Of a stretch of DNA of 64,000 bases, positions 29,901-38,491 are shown piece by piece. This stretch comes from Lactobacillus pasteurii DSM 23907 = CRBIP 24.76. GTDB taxonomy: Bacteria; Bacillota; Bacilli; Lactobacillales; Lactobacillaceae. Numbering within the stretch: position 1 is the first letter of the stretch; every line of letters begins with the position of its first letter. Under the pieces are notes generated by a model. The model ran no database searches. It was not told the DNA's origin and saw only the letters and a list, made by a program, of their open reading frames with translations. The translations under genes were made by a program, and so were the position numbers. Location: NCBI RefSeq assembly GCF_000297025.1, contig NZ_CAKD01000002.1, positions 18,774-82,773 of the forward strand, read 5' to 3'.

Positions 29901-30209
29901 AGTATCAGAAGGTTTTACTTCATTAGTTTTATCAGCTATCTCAGCCTTTTGACTTTCTGCAGTTGCCTTAACATCAGCTTCAGTTATAGGCTTTACTAAT
30001 TGAGCACTTTCTTTAGTATTATCAATTTGATTATTAGCTTGTGAATCAGTTGTCATTTCATCAGCGTGTACCGCTTGGCCGCCGAATCCCATGAAGCTGA
30101 TTCCGATCAATACTGAAGCGGCACCAACGGTCAACTTACGAATTGCAAAATGATCTTTTTGATTGTTCATTTGTCCAAGTTTCTCATTAAAGTTGTTTTT
30201 AGATAACAT
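26922..30209 (-). CDS. BspA-like (DUF285) LPXTG surface adhesin with YSIRK-type signal
   Basis: A 1095-residue wall-anchored protein. It has a YSIRK-like export signal (HFAIRKLTVGAASVLIG), then a T/Q/K-rich spacer (about 60-150). Next come about 13 DUF285 leucine-rich units of the form DMSYMF...LT.L.L..W.TSNVT. Then there is a mucin-binding-type repeat near residues 900-985 (TISTKEQVVEFKREVTKHVDGT...), a proline-rich stretch, and the sortase motif LPQTG at 1063-1067 with membrane span and basic tail. It probably binds host or matrix ligands. ATG 30209 is used because GAGGAGG lies before it; a further upstream ATG overlaps the ribosome site. It lies between two IS1182 remnants. Confidence 0.92.
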   Translation of the reverse strand: MLSKNNFNEKLGQMNNQKDHFAIRKLTVGAASVLIGISFMGFGGQAVHADEMTTDSQANNQIDNTKESAQLVKPITEADVKATAESQKAEIADKTNEVKPSDTQVQEKQKEQTSEVKTPDTTSNKDEQKSNQTQSLVVDKKATENTQAATDIAAEKVQKTVQPQAKIQALIALPAESESQFNVDDWDGSLDNTTHEYTLNKYHGDKENIYIPNTQDFINAGRISSDDKVYITKDLMHSITINGAVNVTVDDQGEKNKVYAKGDWNRAFSSYRTNLKHVNLSHVDTSGVTNMNSLFLGSNDLQSVDLSGCDLSNVTDTSSMFAWADWNIKDVNLDNTKGVTREILDEYVNAAKYTNKTNLDLSGINLSPSITSFNNLFSNMPNIESIDLTGWDTGNITDMSYMFFNDPKLTTIKGLEDFNTSNVTNMAFMFAAFNNPTTDDYDPKGHENLGHLTKLNLSNWTTSNVTDMSYMFSGQTNLTSLGKLSNWSTSKVTNMASMFYDLENIDDSELDLTGWDTSNVTDMSYMFSKMFLQKDLSFVNNWKTGKVTDMSYMFAKDKNLEKLDLSKWDVSSVGLKNTEQNYSLAVMFAGDTSLTTVGDISHWNTKNVHDTRHMFYNTPKLTNIDLSGWNTSKLQIAEGMFDASGAKQINIDNWNLSNIKRITPAGYVEGKAGEGVLRGVENMFKNLTNPAVISMNNVILPDARNAFEINDFEGNKAIVVIANGKNGEALQDLLKINNQTWTDNDKSGNTITGRQNSDYVTYVRADNSKQIGQRGLNFIFTNLDDLHQYFNQVTNADNVKNDIGELSHDWDTQQDTDNNIVKITLRLSPASSYDPYRENIHAEKDGNILADLMTSKYQLHIVAPTKTTETKNPTRKIIIENPDGTISTKEQVVEFKREVTKHVDGTEEATSWTPTSGEWTKFDVPQIAGYDSYVDGTQSKTVASKPVNKDTGNVTVVITYKSNAVNPEPIIPDPVKPEVDPDKKDPQEPKTDPVTPTTDEIENLKLEKKAAKKNHSSIEHKKTGTHTIKLSNRVAPKGTQVTNGSKKSASTVNKAADSNKNTLPQTGEKKSNAGLIGLALIALASLGLIDRKRRD

Positions 30210-30368
30210 TTTACATCCTCCTCTCATTCACTTGATATATTCTAGTATACTATTTTTTAGTTATTAAAACAAAAGTTATGCAATTGAAAAACGCTTTAAC
30301 GCCAGTTATTTAGCGGATTATTAAATTTTAGATTTTTTGTTATTTAAAAGAGTAAATAAAAAGTGTCA

Positions 30369-30607
30369 GTGTCTGGGAAGAAACTCGATTTTTAGCCCGG
30401 ATATAAAAACACAGGAATTCATTATTTTTAGTGAATTCCTGTGTTTTTTGTTTTTGAAATGAAAATCCGAAGGCTTTACCTTCTTGTTGGCTCCATATTT
30501 TTTCAGATTCATCGTCATGAACATGATACCGACATCCGTTTCGACTTTCTTTTTGCCTCTTAAATGCGTTCTGCGCATACCAAATACACTCTTCATGTGC
30601 CCAAAAA
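30369..30607 (-). mobile_element. IS1182-family remnant B (left end plus transposase C-terminus)
   Basis: Begins with the inverted repeat GTGTCTGGGAAGAAACT, then a terminator hairpin (ACACAGGAATTCA / TGAATTCCTGTGT), then the minus-strand transposase C-terminus ending ...GHMKSVFGMRRTHLRGKKK.... It is identical over 239 bases to 32078-32316 and breaks off abruptly at 30607. Bases 30210-30368 before it are AT-rich leader of the adhesin gene. Confidence 0.85.
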
Positions 30608-30730
30608 AAAGAAGTATGGTCGGATGATTACAGATACACAATTATATTTAGAAAATCACCCTGAATTGTATAAATAAACGTTTAATTATCAATATTGCTT
30701 TTCAAATAATATATAAGAGAGGGTAAAGTT

Positions 30731-30871
30731 ATGACAATTAAAAGTGAAGTTTTCGACGAAGAAAGTAGAAAAGCCATGATTAAAGAGCTGGCTATTATGA
30801 GTGGCTTAGTTACTGATGATGCTAACAAGATAGATAATTTAAACGAATACTTTAAAAAATTAGGAGTTTAA
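30731..30871 (+). CDS. Hypothetical 46-residue protein
   Basis: A short open frame (MTIKSEVFDEESRKAMIKELA...FKKLGV) with a good ribosome site, AGAGAGGG, seven bases before the ATG. The product is hydrophilic, charged and probably helical, with no signal or membrane segment. I do not recognise a family. It lies between an IS remnant and the SLAP gene on the same strand as the latter. It may be a complete small gene or the N-terminal relic of a longer one, since the following 240 bases carry no gene. Confidence 0.5.
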   Translation: MTIKSEVFDEESRKAMIKELAIMSGLVTDDANKIDNLNEYFKKLGV

Positions 30872-31057
30872 TAGAGAACTACCAAATTCTTTGATAAACG
30901 TTTTGCTAACTTATTATTTTGAATTACATATTTAGAGTAATGGGCTATTGATACTAGCAATCGCGATGATTTAAAGACAAAAAAGATAGTGATGGTTTAA
31001 CTACATTAAGTAGAATTTTTAAAATTAGTTGGTAAGAATAATCATTAAATTGACACA

Positions 31058-31098
31058 AAAGGTACTAAGTAGATGTAAAATCTATTTAGTACTTTTTT
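31058..31098 (+). terminator. Strong hairpin with T-run directly before the SLAP gene
   Basis: A 17-base stem (two G-U pairs), AAAGGTACTAAGTAGAT / ATCTATTTAGTACTTTT, loop GTAAA, then TTT. It ends only about five bases before the ribosome site of the next gene. It can terminate the 46-residue gene or act as an attenuator or stabilising 5' hairpin for the SLAP gene. A TTGACA at 31050-31055 overlaps its base. Confidence 0.65.
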
Positions 31099-31115
31099 GT
31101 TAGAAGGTGTTTATT

Positions 31116-32072
31116 TTGAATAAAATTAAATTGATTGCTACTACTGTTTTTTCATTGTTATTCTTTATTGTGAGTGATGGAAATGTTCAAGCTGCACAAA
31201 AGACGATACATACTAATTATTATGCTGGTATCAAAAGTACAGCTTTAAGTTATAACGTAAACGGAAAAAGCTTATCGAGTGGAATTAAGACCAACACTAC
31301 TATGAAATATTACGGTAATCCACGGCTTATTAAGGGGCAAAAATATGTTTGCTACAATGTTGGCAAAGGCAAATATGTTCCATTGGATTCTATTGGCAAA
31401 GTAAATGGAAGAAATACTTTCCGTTTGTTAAATAATAGCTATATTTACAATGCTAGTGGTAAAAAGATAGGTAGCTTATCTTATAGATATCCAGTTTATT
31501 TTTCAGGCAGTTTAAGAAAAACTAGCCAAGATAAAAGATATTATGTGCTTGAGAGTAACATAGACTCTCAAGCTTATACAACTAGTACTGAAAAATATTA
31601 TTTGCCTTATAAGAAAATAAAGAATAGTTACTATTACTCATTGGGTAAAGGTAGATATATCAACGTTAGAAACGTTGCCACAATTAATGGTTTGCAGAAT
31701 TGCTCTAATAGCGAAAAGATTACGGTAACAGCCCCTGGTCGTCAAACAGTACCAGTTTATGTTGTGAATGATTCTTCAGATGCAAAAACAGGGAAGGTGT
31801 TGCCTGGAGTCGTTAAAGTTAATGGCGTTAATGCTCATAGAGTTATTGTTGATGGTAAGACCGTTAATGTTGGAGCTGGAGATATGATTTTAGGCCAACG
31901 TATTCCTAGCGGTACAACCGTAACTGTTAATGCTAAGACTGCTGGACCACAATATAAGTATCAAATCAAAGGTACTCATACATTTATCAGCGCTTCAAAT
32001 ATAAAGGGATCAACAACTAAAATATCGAATCTTTTACCATACTATGTAGATTTAGATAAATTAAATAATTAA
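31116..32072 (+). CDS. Secreted SLAP-domain surface protein
   Basis: A 318-residue exported protein with a signal peptide (MNKIKLIATTVFSLLFFIVSDGNVQA). Two or more tyrosine-rich SLAP-like repeats follow (for example GKYVPLDSIGKVNGRNTFRL, NNSYIYNASGKKIG, LGKGRYINVRNVATINGLQ). This predicts noncovalent attachment to wall polymers. The TTG at 31116 is chosen, six bases after AGAAGGTG; the upstream GTG at 31107 is inside that site. The gene lies between identical 239-base IS fragments, which makes its loss by recombination possible. Function beyond wall binding is unknown. Confidence 0.82.
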   Translation: MNKIKLIATTVFSLLFFIVSDGNVQAAQKTIHTNYYAGIKSTALSYNVNGKSLSSGIKTNTTMKYYGNPRLIKGQKYVCYNVGKGKYVPLDSIGKVNGRNTFRLLNNSYIYNASGKKIGSLSYRYPVYFSGSLRKTSQDKRYYVLESNIDSQAYTTSTEKYYLPYKKIKNSYYYSLGKGRYINVRNVATINGLQNCSNSEKITVTAPGRQTVPVYVVNDSSDAKTGKVLPGVVKVNGVNAHRVIVDGKTVNVGAGDMILGQRIPSGTTVTVNAKTAGPQYKYQIKGTHTFISASNIKGSTTKISNLLPYYVDLDKLNN

Positions 32073-32077
32073 CAAAG

Positions 32078-33309
32078 GTGTCTGGGAAGAAACTCGATTT
32101 TTAGCCCGGATATAAAAACACAGGAATTCATTATTTTTAGTGAATTCCTGTGTTTTTTGTTTTTGAAATGAAAATCCGAAGGCTTTACCTTCTTGTTGGC
32201 TCCATATTTTTTCAGATTCATCGTCATGAACATGATACCGACATCCGTTTCGACTTTCTTTTTGCCTCTTAAATGCGTTCTGCGCATACCAAATACACTC
32301 TTCATGTGCCCAAAAATTGGCTCCACATCTGACTTGCGACAGCCATAGATGCGTTTGCCTTCTTCGCTTTGAAGAGTCTCTTTTGCTTTTTCTTTTAAAT
32401 ACTGCCAGTTAGGATTGTAGTGAATCTGTCTTTGTCGACCTGTTTAGCCAATTGGGGCAGTTCTTCAGTTAGCTGGAACTCATCAGCTTCATAAATTTTG
32501 AAGTTTCTGACCATGCCAGTAGATGGATCTTTCTTATATTTTCGCGTTTGTTCTTTTTCGTATTATGTATACGGAATCTGATAGTTCTTATCTGAATAAT
32601 TCTCTTCCAGAATCGAGTAATTGTATTCACTGCCATAGCCCGCATCGGCCACAATATTTTGAAACTTATCGAGAATTCCTCTGGACTTCATTTCGTCTAG
32701 AAATGGTTCGAATGTTCTAAAGTCAGTCGGATTAGGAAACAGGGCAAAATCAACTATATATTGATTAGTAGTCGCTGCCTGAATATTGTAGCCTGGCTTT
32801 AGCTACCCGTTTTTCATATGATCTTCTTTCATATGCATGAAGGTGGCATCGTGATCTGTTTAGAATAGCTATTACGTCCAGCAAAAATCTCTTCAGCTTC
32901 TTCTTCGGTCATGGCTTTGACTACTTCTTTATTGATCAGTTCTTCATATAAAGCAGACACGTCTTCCTTTAACTTGGCATGATACTTCTCAATAGCTTTT
33001 CGCCAGACAAAAGTGTACCTGTTGGCGTCCGCTTCAATCTTAGTACCATCGATAAAAACTGCATTTTCACGGATTAATCCCTCATCTTCTAATAATGAAG
33101 TAAAGTAGACAAAGCACTACTTAATTACCTTATCGGCATGGTCGCTTGATCTGAAATTATTGATCGTGTGATAAGAAATCTTTCAATTGTTTTTTTGTGG
33201 TGATTAAATAATATCAAGAAATTGGTCTAAAGCATACAAAAAGAGCGATGACTTCTTATGAAGTTCATCGCTTTTTTTATGGTCTGGAAATTAGTTTTTT
33301 CCCAGACAC
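32078..33309 (-). mobile_element. IS1182-family element C (decayed, internally deleted)
   Basis: 1232 bases bounded by inverted repeats GTGTCTGGGAAGAAACT (left) and GTGTCTGGGAAAAAACT (right, minus strand). The left 239 bases equal remnant B and the right 127 bases match remnant A with one mismatch. The segment coding for the first part of the transposase is missing, and the rest carries stops and frameshifts, so it cannot move by itself. Confidence 0.88.
32090..33180 (-). pseudogene. Broken IS1182-family DDE transposase
   Basis: Minus-strand pieces in order are ISYHTINNFRSSDHADKVIK (stop), EGLIRENAVFIDGTKIEADANRYTF with the first catalytic Asp region, and VADAGYGSEYNYSIL with the second. After further breaks come GKRIYGCRKSDVEPIFGHMKSVFG with the final Glu, and the C-terminus. 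At least three stops or frameshifts separate them. The N-terminal part that remnant A still shows (MYQNYITGQTT) is deleted here. Confidence 0.85.
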
Positions 33310-33314
33310 TTTAA

Positions 33315-34805
<1,491 letters not shown>

Positions 34806-34833
34806 CTAAAAAATTGAAAGCTATTACATTACT

Positions 34834-34863
34834 ATTATAAGTATATACTTTGGTGCAAATCAA
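34834..34863 (-). promoter_or_regulatory. Promoter of the 6-phospho-beta-glucosidase gene
   Basis: Minus strand: -35 TTGATT (34858-34863), an 18-base spacer and -10 TATAAT (34834-34839). Confidence 0.65.
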
Positions 34864-34870
34864 GGATATA

Positions 34871-34885
34871 ATGTAAACGGATACA
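34871..34885. promoter_or_regulatory. cre site (CcpA) in the divergent bgl/HAD region
   Basis: ATGTAAACGGATACA fits WTGNAANCGNWNNCA at every position. It overlaps the plus-strand -10 box TATAAT (34867-34872) and lies eight bases upstream of the minus-strand -35 box, so it could repress the HAD gene and modulate the glucosidase gene. Confidence 0.65.
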
Positions 34886-34910
34886 GTTCAAAAAGATTGG
34901 AGATGAAATA

Positions 34911-35720
34911 ATGACAATTAAATTGATTGCACTTGATATGGATGGTACCTTGCTTAACACTCAGGGTAAAATTTTAGCATCTAGTAAAAAAGCATTAGGA
35001 CAAGCATTGAGCCAAGGGATTAAAATCGTACTTTGCTCTGGTAGACCAATTGCTGGTTTAAAGCATTATCTTGAAGAATTAGGAATTACCGGACCTGATC
35101 AATACGTCCTAACTTTAAATGGTGCGATTTCTCTATCAGCTGATGGTCAGATTATTACCGAAGACCTAGTAGAAAGCTCATATTATCGTAAAATGACTGC
35201 ATTTGCAGTTGAACACAATGTTCCTTTTAATATTGTTACTGCCGACTCAAGGATTATCACAGCAGATCATGACATTGATTTTATGGTTTATGTTCAAGCT
35301 TATGAAAACTTTGCTACTCTATATGTCAGAAATCCTGATGAAGTACCAACTGATATTGCGATTGCCAAGGGATGTTATGTTGGCAATCCTGAATTACTTG
35401 ATTCAATCGAACCACTAGCCAGAGCAAGATTCGGTAAGGATCTATATGTAGTCAGAGCTGATCATAATTTCTTAGAAGTATTAAATCCTAAAGTAAATAA
35501 AGGTAACGGATTACGTGAGTTATGCACCAAGTTAGGAATTAGTCCTGAAGAGGTTATTGCTTTTGGTGACCAAAAAAATGATATCAGTATGTTTGAATTT
35601 GCTGGTACAGCTGTTGCAATGGGTAATGGTGCCCCTGAAGCTAAACAATACGCCGATTACATTACTGATACTAATGATAATGATGGAATCGCCAAAGCCC
35701 TAGAAAAATATTTAAAGTAA
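34911..35720 (+). CDS. Cof-type HAD-IIB phosphatase
   Basis: A 269-residue haloacid-dehalogenase-superfamily hydrolase. Motif I is DMDGT (residues 8-12), motif II is in LCSGRP, a Lys follows, and motif III/IV is in IAFGDQKNDISMFEFAG. The IIB cap lies in the middle. Members dephosphorylate sugar phosphates and other small phosphates with broad specificity. The divergent arrangement with a 6-phospho-glucosidase and the shared cre site suggest a role in phosphosugar homeostasis, but that is inference. Confidence 0.92.
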   Translation: MTIKLIALDMDGTLLNTQGKILASSKKALGQALSQGIKIVLCSGRPIAGLKHYLEELGITGPDQYVLTLNGAISLSADGQIITEDLVESSYYRKMTAFAVEHNVPFNIVTADSRIITADHDIDFMVYVQAYENFATLYVRNPDEVPTDIAIAKGCYVGNPELLDSIEPLARARFGKDLYVVRADHNFLEVLNPKVNKGNGLRELCTKLGISPEEVIAFGDQKNDISMFEFAGTAVAMGNGAPEAKQYADYITDTNDNDGIAKALEKYLK

Positions 35721-35736
35721 TTATTTAATAATAAAA

Positions 35737-35782
35737 AGTTGCAGAATCAATACTTGGTAGTATTAACCCTGCAACTTATTTT
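35737..35782. terminator. Terminator between convergent HAD and SEC10 genes
   Basis: Stem AAGTTGCAG...TACT / AGTATTA...CTGCAACTT with an A-run and T-run on opposite sides, so usable in both directions. Confidence 0.75.
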
Positions 35783-35798
35783 TTTACATCAACAATTA

Positions 35799-36647
35799 CT
35801 AAATTTTGAAATTACGATTGTAGGTCTTACTATTAACAACAAAATTAGGTACACTAATGAAATGCAGTGAATATACATGATCAATTAAAGAAATACTTAA
35901 ACCAAAATAGTTAAAATCGCCATCATGAGTTGAACCTTGTGTGTTAAATAAGTCGCCTGCATGCTCCCATTCGCGATACAAACTAGTTTTAGTAATAAAT
36001 TTTTCATTAGGACCGGTGTAGCCAAAGATCATTTGCTTTAATCCAAAATAAATATCCTTTTTTAAGCTGGTCATTGAAAGAGTCTTTTGCTTACTAGCAA
36101 AACCTGCCATATCTTCAACATAATTATCATTTAAATTTAGGCCATTCTTTTTGCAAGCCCGCACAATTCCCGCTACATAGTGATTACCATTTTGAATTCC
36201 TTTTTTGTGCTTAGTATATTCGCTAGCAATGTCAGCTGCTAGTTTAGTTGTACCCTTGCTATAGCGCCATTTAGGTAAAGCTAATTGGCTTCTAGCCTGA
36301 TTAATTATCCTCAAAGTAAAATCTGCTAATTCCTTATTTTGCTTGGCAGTTAGCTTGGTAGGATTAACCATGGTAGTATCATCTTGTTTAGATTCAGAAA
36401 CATTGTTGCGGCTAAAATCATTACTTTTCATCCCTGCCATCGAAGCTTTGATGAAAGTCTTGCTTGCTTTGCCTTGATAAGCTTTATAAAGACTGTCTCG
36501 AGTGTAGCCTTTTGGCAAAACCAGCTTAGCTTGGGCATATTTTTTGCTAGCAGCTTGAACTGGTTGGCTAGTAAAACTAGTAGTTGTTAAGCCTAAACTC
36601 ACACAAGCTAATAAGGAAATAAACAATAAATAAATACGCTTTTTCAC
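35799..36647 (-). CDS. Secreted SEC10/PgrA surface-exclusion-domain protein
   Basis: A 282-residue exported protein. The GTG at 36647 is chosen since it directly opens a signal peptide (VKKRIYLLFISLLACVSLG...QPVQA) and GTGGGG lies before it; the longer frame would bury the signal. The body matches the SEC10/PgrA region: LVLPKGYTRDSLYKAY, then INQARSQLALPKWRYSKGTTKLAADIASEYTKH, then HYVAGIVRACKKNGLNLNDNYVEDMAG and a terminal REWEHAGDLFN. The last parts resemble a CAP/SCP fold. No LPXTG is present, so it is either secreted or loosely bound. It follows apf on the same strand, but a terminator lies between. Confidence 0.8.
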   Translation of the reverse strand: MKKRIYLLFISLLACVSLGLTTTSFTSQPVQAASKKYAQAKLVLPKGYTRDSLYKAYQGKASKTFIKASMAGMKSNDFSRNNVSESKQDDTTMVNPTKLTAKQNKELADFTLRIINQARSQLALPKWRYSKGTTKLAADIASEYTKHKKGIQNGNHYVAGIVRACKKNGLNLNDNYVEDMAGFASKQKTLSMTSLKKDIYFGLKQMIFGYTGPNEKFITKTSLYREWEHAGDLFNTQGSTHDGDFNYFGLSISLIDHVYSLHFISVPNFVVNSKTYNRNFKI

Positions 36648-36710
36648 TGTTGATACCCCACTTTCTATAAAATTATCTACTCTCATTCTACCATGAATTG
36701 CCGATAAAAA

Positions 36711-36735
36711 AGCATTCACCGCTTGGGATGAATGC
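36711..36735 (-). terminator. Terminator of apf
   Basis: Stem AGCATTCACC / GGGATGAATGCT with a T-run on the minus strand after the apf stop. Confidence 0.75.
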
Positions 36736-36748
36736 TTCAAAAATTATT

Positions 36749-37417
36749 TTAGTACCAGCCGTTACTCAACCAGAAATTCTTAGCTGCTACCCATGAACCG
36801 TAGCGACTCTTAACGTAGTTATCTGCTACTTTTTCTTGATTGGCAGCTGAATAGTCACCATTAAGATAAGATGAAGTCAATTGATACTTACCATAGTATT
36901 GACCATTTCTAGCTGTGTATGAACCACCTGATTCGCGATTAGCAATCCAGGCTTTAGCACTTGCCTCAGAGCTTGAACTAGCTGAACTAGTATAACTTGC
37001 AGTATTAGTTATATTACTATTGTAAGAATTATCATTATTGTAGGAACTATTACTGTAAGAACCTGTTTGGGTTTGACTTGTAGTTTGCGAATTTACCACA
37101 TCATTAGTGCTAGTAGCTGGATTTACTACCTTAACCCATTGATTTTTACCAAGATCGTACCACTTATTTCCTTGAGCATCATAGGCGGTCTTGATAACCT
37201 TCCATGAAGTATTTGGCGCCAAGATTTGGCCAGTAGCCACAGGATTTTCGTAATCGTTATAAACAGTAGTTGAGCTATATACTTTGTATACTGCTACGTC
37301 GTTTTGCACAACAGCAGCTTGAACATCATTTTGATTCATGCTGGCAGTTGCTACCAATCCGGTAACAGTCAAACCAGCAACTACGATTGATTTAGTTAAA
37401 ATAGCTTTAATCTTCAA
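36749..37417 (-). CDS. apf: Aggregation-promoting factor (Apf)
   Basis: A 222-residue secreted protein. A signal peptide (about 1-34) precedes a SLAP-like N-terminal domain (AVYKVYSSTTVYNDYEN...NKWYDLGKNQWVKVVN), an S/N/Y/T-rich linker (about 104-150), and the conserved C-terminal domain. That domain reads AKAWIANRESGGSYTARNGQYYGKYQL...GSWVAAKNFWLSNGWY, the lysozyme/resuscitation-factor-like part of Apf, with Glu in NRESGG. Apf affects aggregation, adhesion and cell shape in acidophilus-group lactobacilli. The start is a TTG, seven bases after AAGGAGAG, so translation begins at a non-ATG codon. The leader to 37500 is AT-rich. Confidence 0.92.
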   Translation of the reverse strand: MKIKAILTKSIVVAGLTVTGLVATASMNQNDVQAAVVQNDVAVYKVYSSTTVYNDYENPVATGQILAPNTSWKVIKTAYDAQGNKWYDLGKNQWVKVVNPATSTNDVVNSQTTSQTQTGSYSNSSYNNDNSYNSNITNTASYTSSASSSSEASAKAWIANRESGGSYTARNGQYYGKYQLTSSYLNGDYSAANQEKVADNYVKSRYGSWVAAKNFWLSNGWY

Positions 37418-37663
37418 AAAATCTCTCCTTATGTTTTATTCAAAAAACTAAATAAGTTTATCTTTGTCAATCGACTGTCTATATACTAGCCTATTATTAT
37501 TTCATATCCATAACGAAAAAATCACTCCGCTATTAAGAAAACATTACTGGGGCAAGCACTTTGTAAAATTTGTAATTTGGACTTGTATATTACACATCTT
37601 TGCTAAAGCCCGCTATATCAAGCTTGATGAAAAAGGTAATCTTGGTACTCAAGCCTAATTTTT

Positions 37664-37724
37664 TGCAATTTTTGCAATCATCCTGCAAACTAACCTGCAA
37701 AATTAGAGCCAAACGTAATATAAT
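37664..37724 (+). promoter_or_regulatory. Promoter with four TGCAA repeats before the 37-residue gene
   Basis: TGCAA occurs at 37664, 37673, 37684 and 37696, spaced 9, 11 and 12 bases (about one helical turn each). The last copy is the -35 position (TGCAAA) for a TATAAT at 37719-37724 with a 17-base spacer. Bases 37418-37660 hold only the apf leader and no gene that I can see. Confidence 0.45.
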
Positions 37725-37755
37725 GAAACTATTAAACAAAAAAGGGGGCAAACTT

Positions 37756-37869
37756 ATGAGTAAGTATGTTGTTAAATTATCTGAAGAAGATTTACAAATG
37801 ATCAAGGACTGCCATTCAAAGAACCCTTCAATCATGAAGGCCATGAATGACGCTAAGAAAGAGGACTAA
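37756..37869 (+). CDS. Hypothetical 37-residue peptide
   Basis: MSKYVVKLSEEDLQMIKDC...AMNDAKKED, with an excellent ribosome site AAGGGGGC, a promoter and its own terminator (37877-37910), so it is very likely a real gene. The peptide is hydrophilic and probably a single amphipathic helix with one cysteine (residue 19). There is no leader or double-glycine motif to suggest a bacteriocin. The longer in-frame extension to 37600 is rejected because the ribosome site and promoter lie inside it. Function unknown. Confidence 0.7.
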   Translation: MSKYVVKLSEEDLQMIKDCHSKNPSIMKAMNDAKKED

Positions 37870-37876
37870 TTAGCAA

Positions 37877-37910
37877 AATAGGAGATGCCGAGTTGGTATC
37901 TCCTATTTTT
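37877..37910. terminator. Terminator between the 37-residue gene and the GNAT gene
   Basis: Stem AATAGGAGATGCC / GGTATCTCCTATT followed by TTTT on the plus strand; convergent genes on both sides. Confidence 0.85.
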
Positions 37911-38425
37911 TATAGATTTAATTCAAAAGCAATCCGATTTGGATCAATTGGATCTTCTACCTGAATGATTCCCTGTTCTTTAAAGCCTTGCTTTTTAGCT
38001 AAAGCTTGCATGGGTAAATTCTGCTTCATAGTATCCACTCGGAAATTATGAATGCCGCTAGCAACTTGCAAGCTCAATAAATTACTAAAGAAATTGCCGG
38101 CTAAATGCTTTCCTTGAAACTTCTGGCTCAAGGCAATTCGGTGAATCGTAGCGTAAGGATCTTCTTCATTTGTCCAGCTACCGACAATTTTTTGATAATT
38201 AGGATCAGGTCCGACAATTACTGCCGCATATCCTGCAATTTCTTGCCCATCGATCAAGCAATAGCCGTTTTGCGATAAAATGTCTGTCAAAATCGCCCTC
38301 TGATCAGGATAGCCACTTTGCCATTGCGTGCTGCCTGATGCTTTCAGAAATGCTTTGGCATCGGCAATGATATCCATAATTGCTGGAAGATCTTCTCTTT
38401 TTGCTAATCTAGTATAAATCGCCAT
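37910..38425 (-). CDS. GNAT-family N-acetyltransferase
   Basis: A 171-residue acetyltransferase of the GNAT fold. The acetyl-CoA loop is in IHRIALSQKFQGKHLAGNFFSNLL (R/Q-x-x-G-x-G/A variant), with NLPMQALAKKQGFKE as the C-terminal strand-helix. Substrate unknown. It is transcribed alone and probably reads into nothing, since a bidirectional terminator touches its stop. Confidence 0.85.
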   Translation of the reverse strand: MAIYTRLAKREDLPAIMDIIADAKAFLKASGSTQWQSGYPDQRAILTDILSQNGYCLIDGQEIAGYAAVIVGPDPNYQKIVGSWTNEEDPYATIHRIALSQKFQGKHLAGNFFSNLLSLQVASGIHNFRVDTMKQNLPMQALAKKQGFKEQGIIQVEDPIDPNRIAFELNL

Positions 38426-38491
38426 CTTGATTCCACCCTAAGTTGAGATTTTCTACCAATATAGCGCATCTATTGTAAAAGTCAATCAGCT

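Noticed and set aside
37464..37755. Open frame at 37464-37658 and the N-terminal extension of the 37-residue gene
   Set aside because: No ribosome site, no family resemblance, and the promoter of the small gene lies inside the extension.
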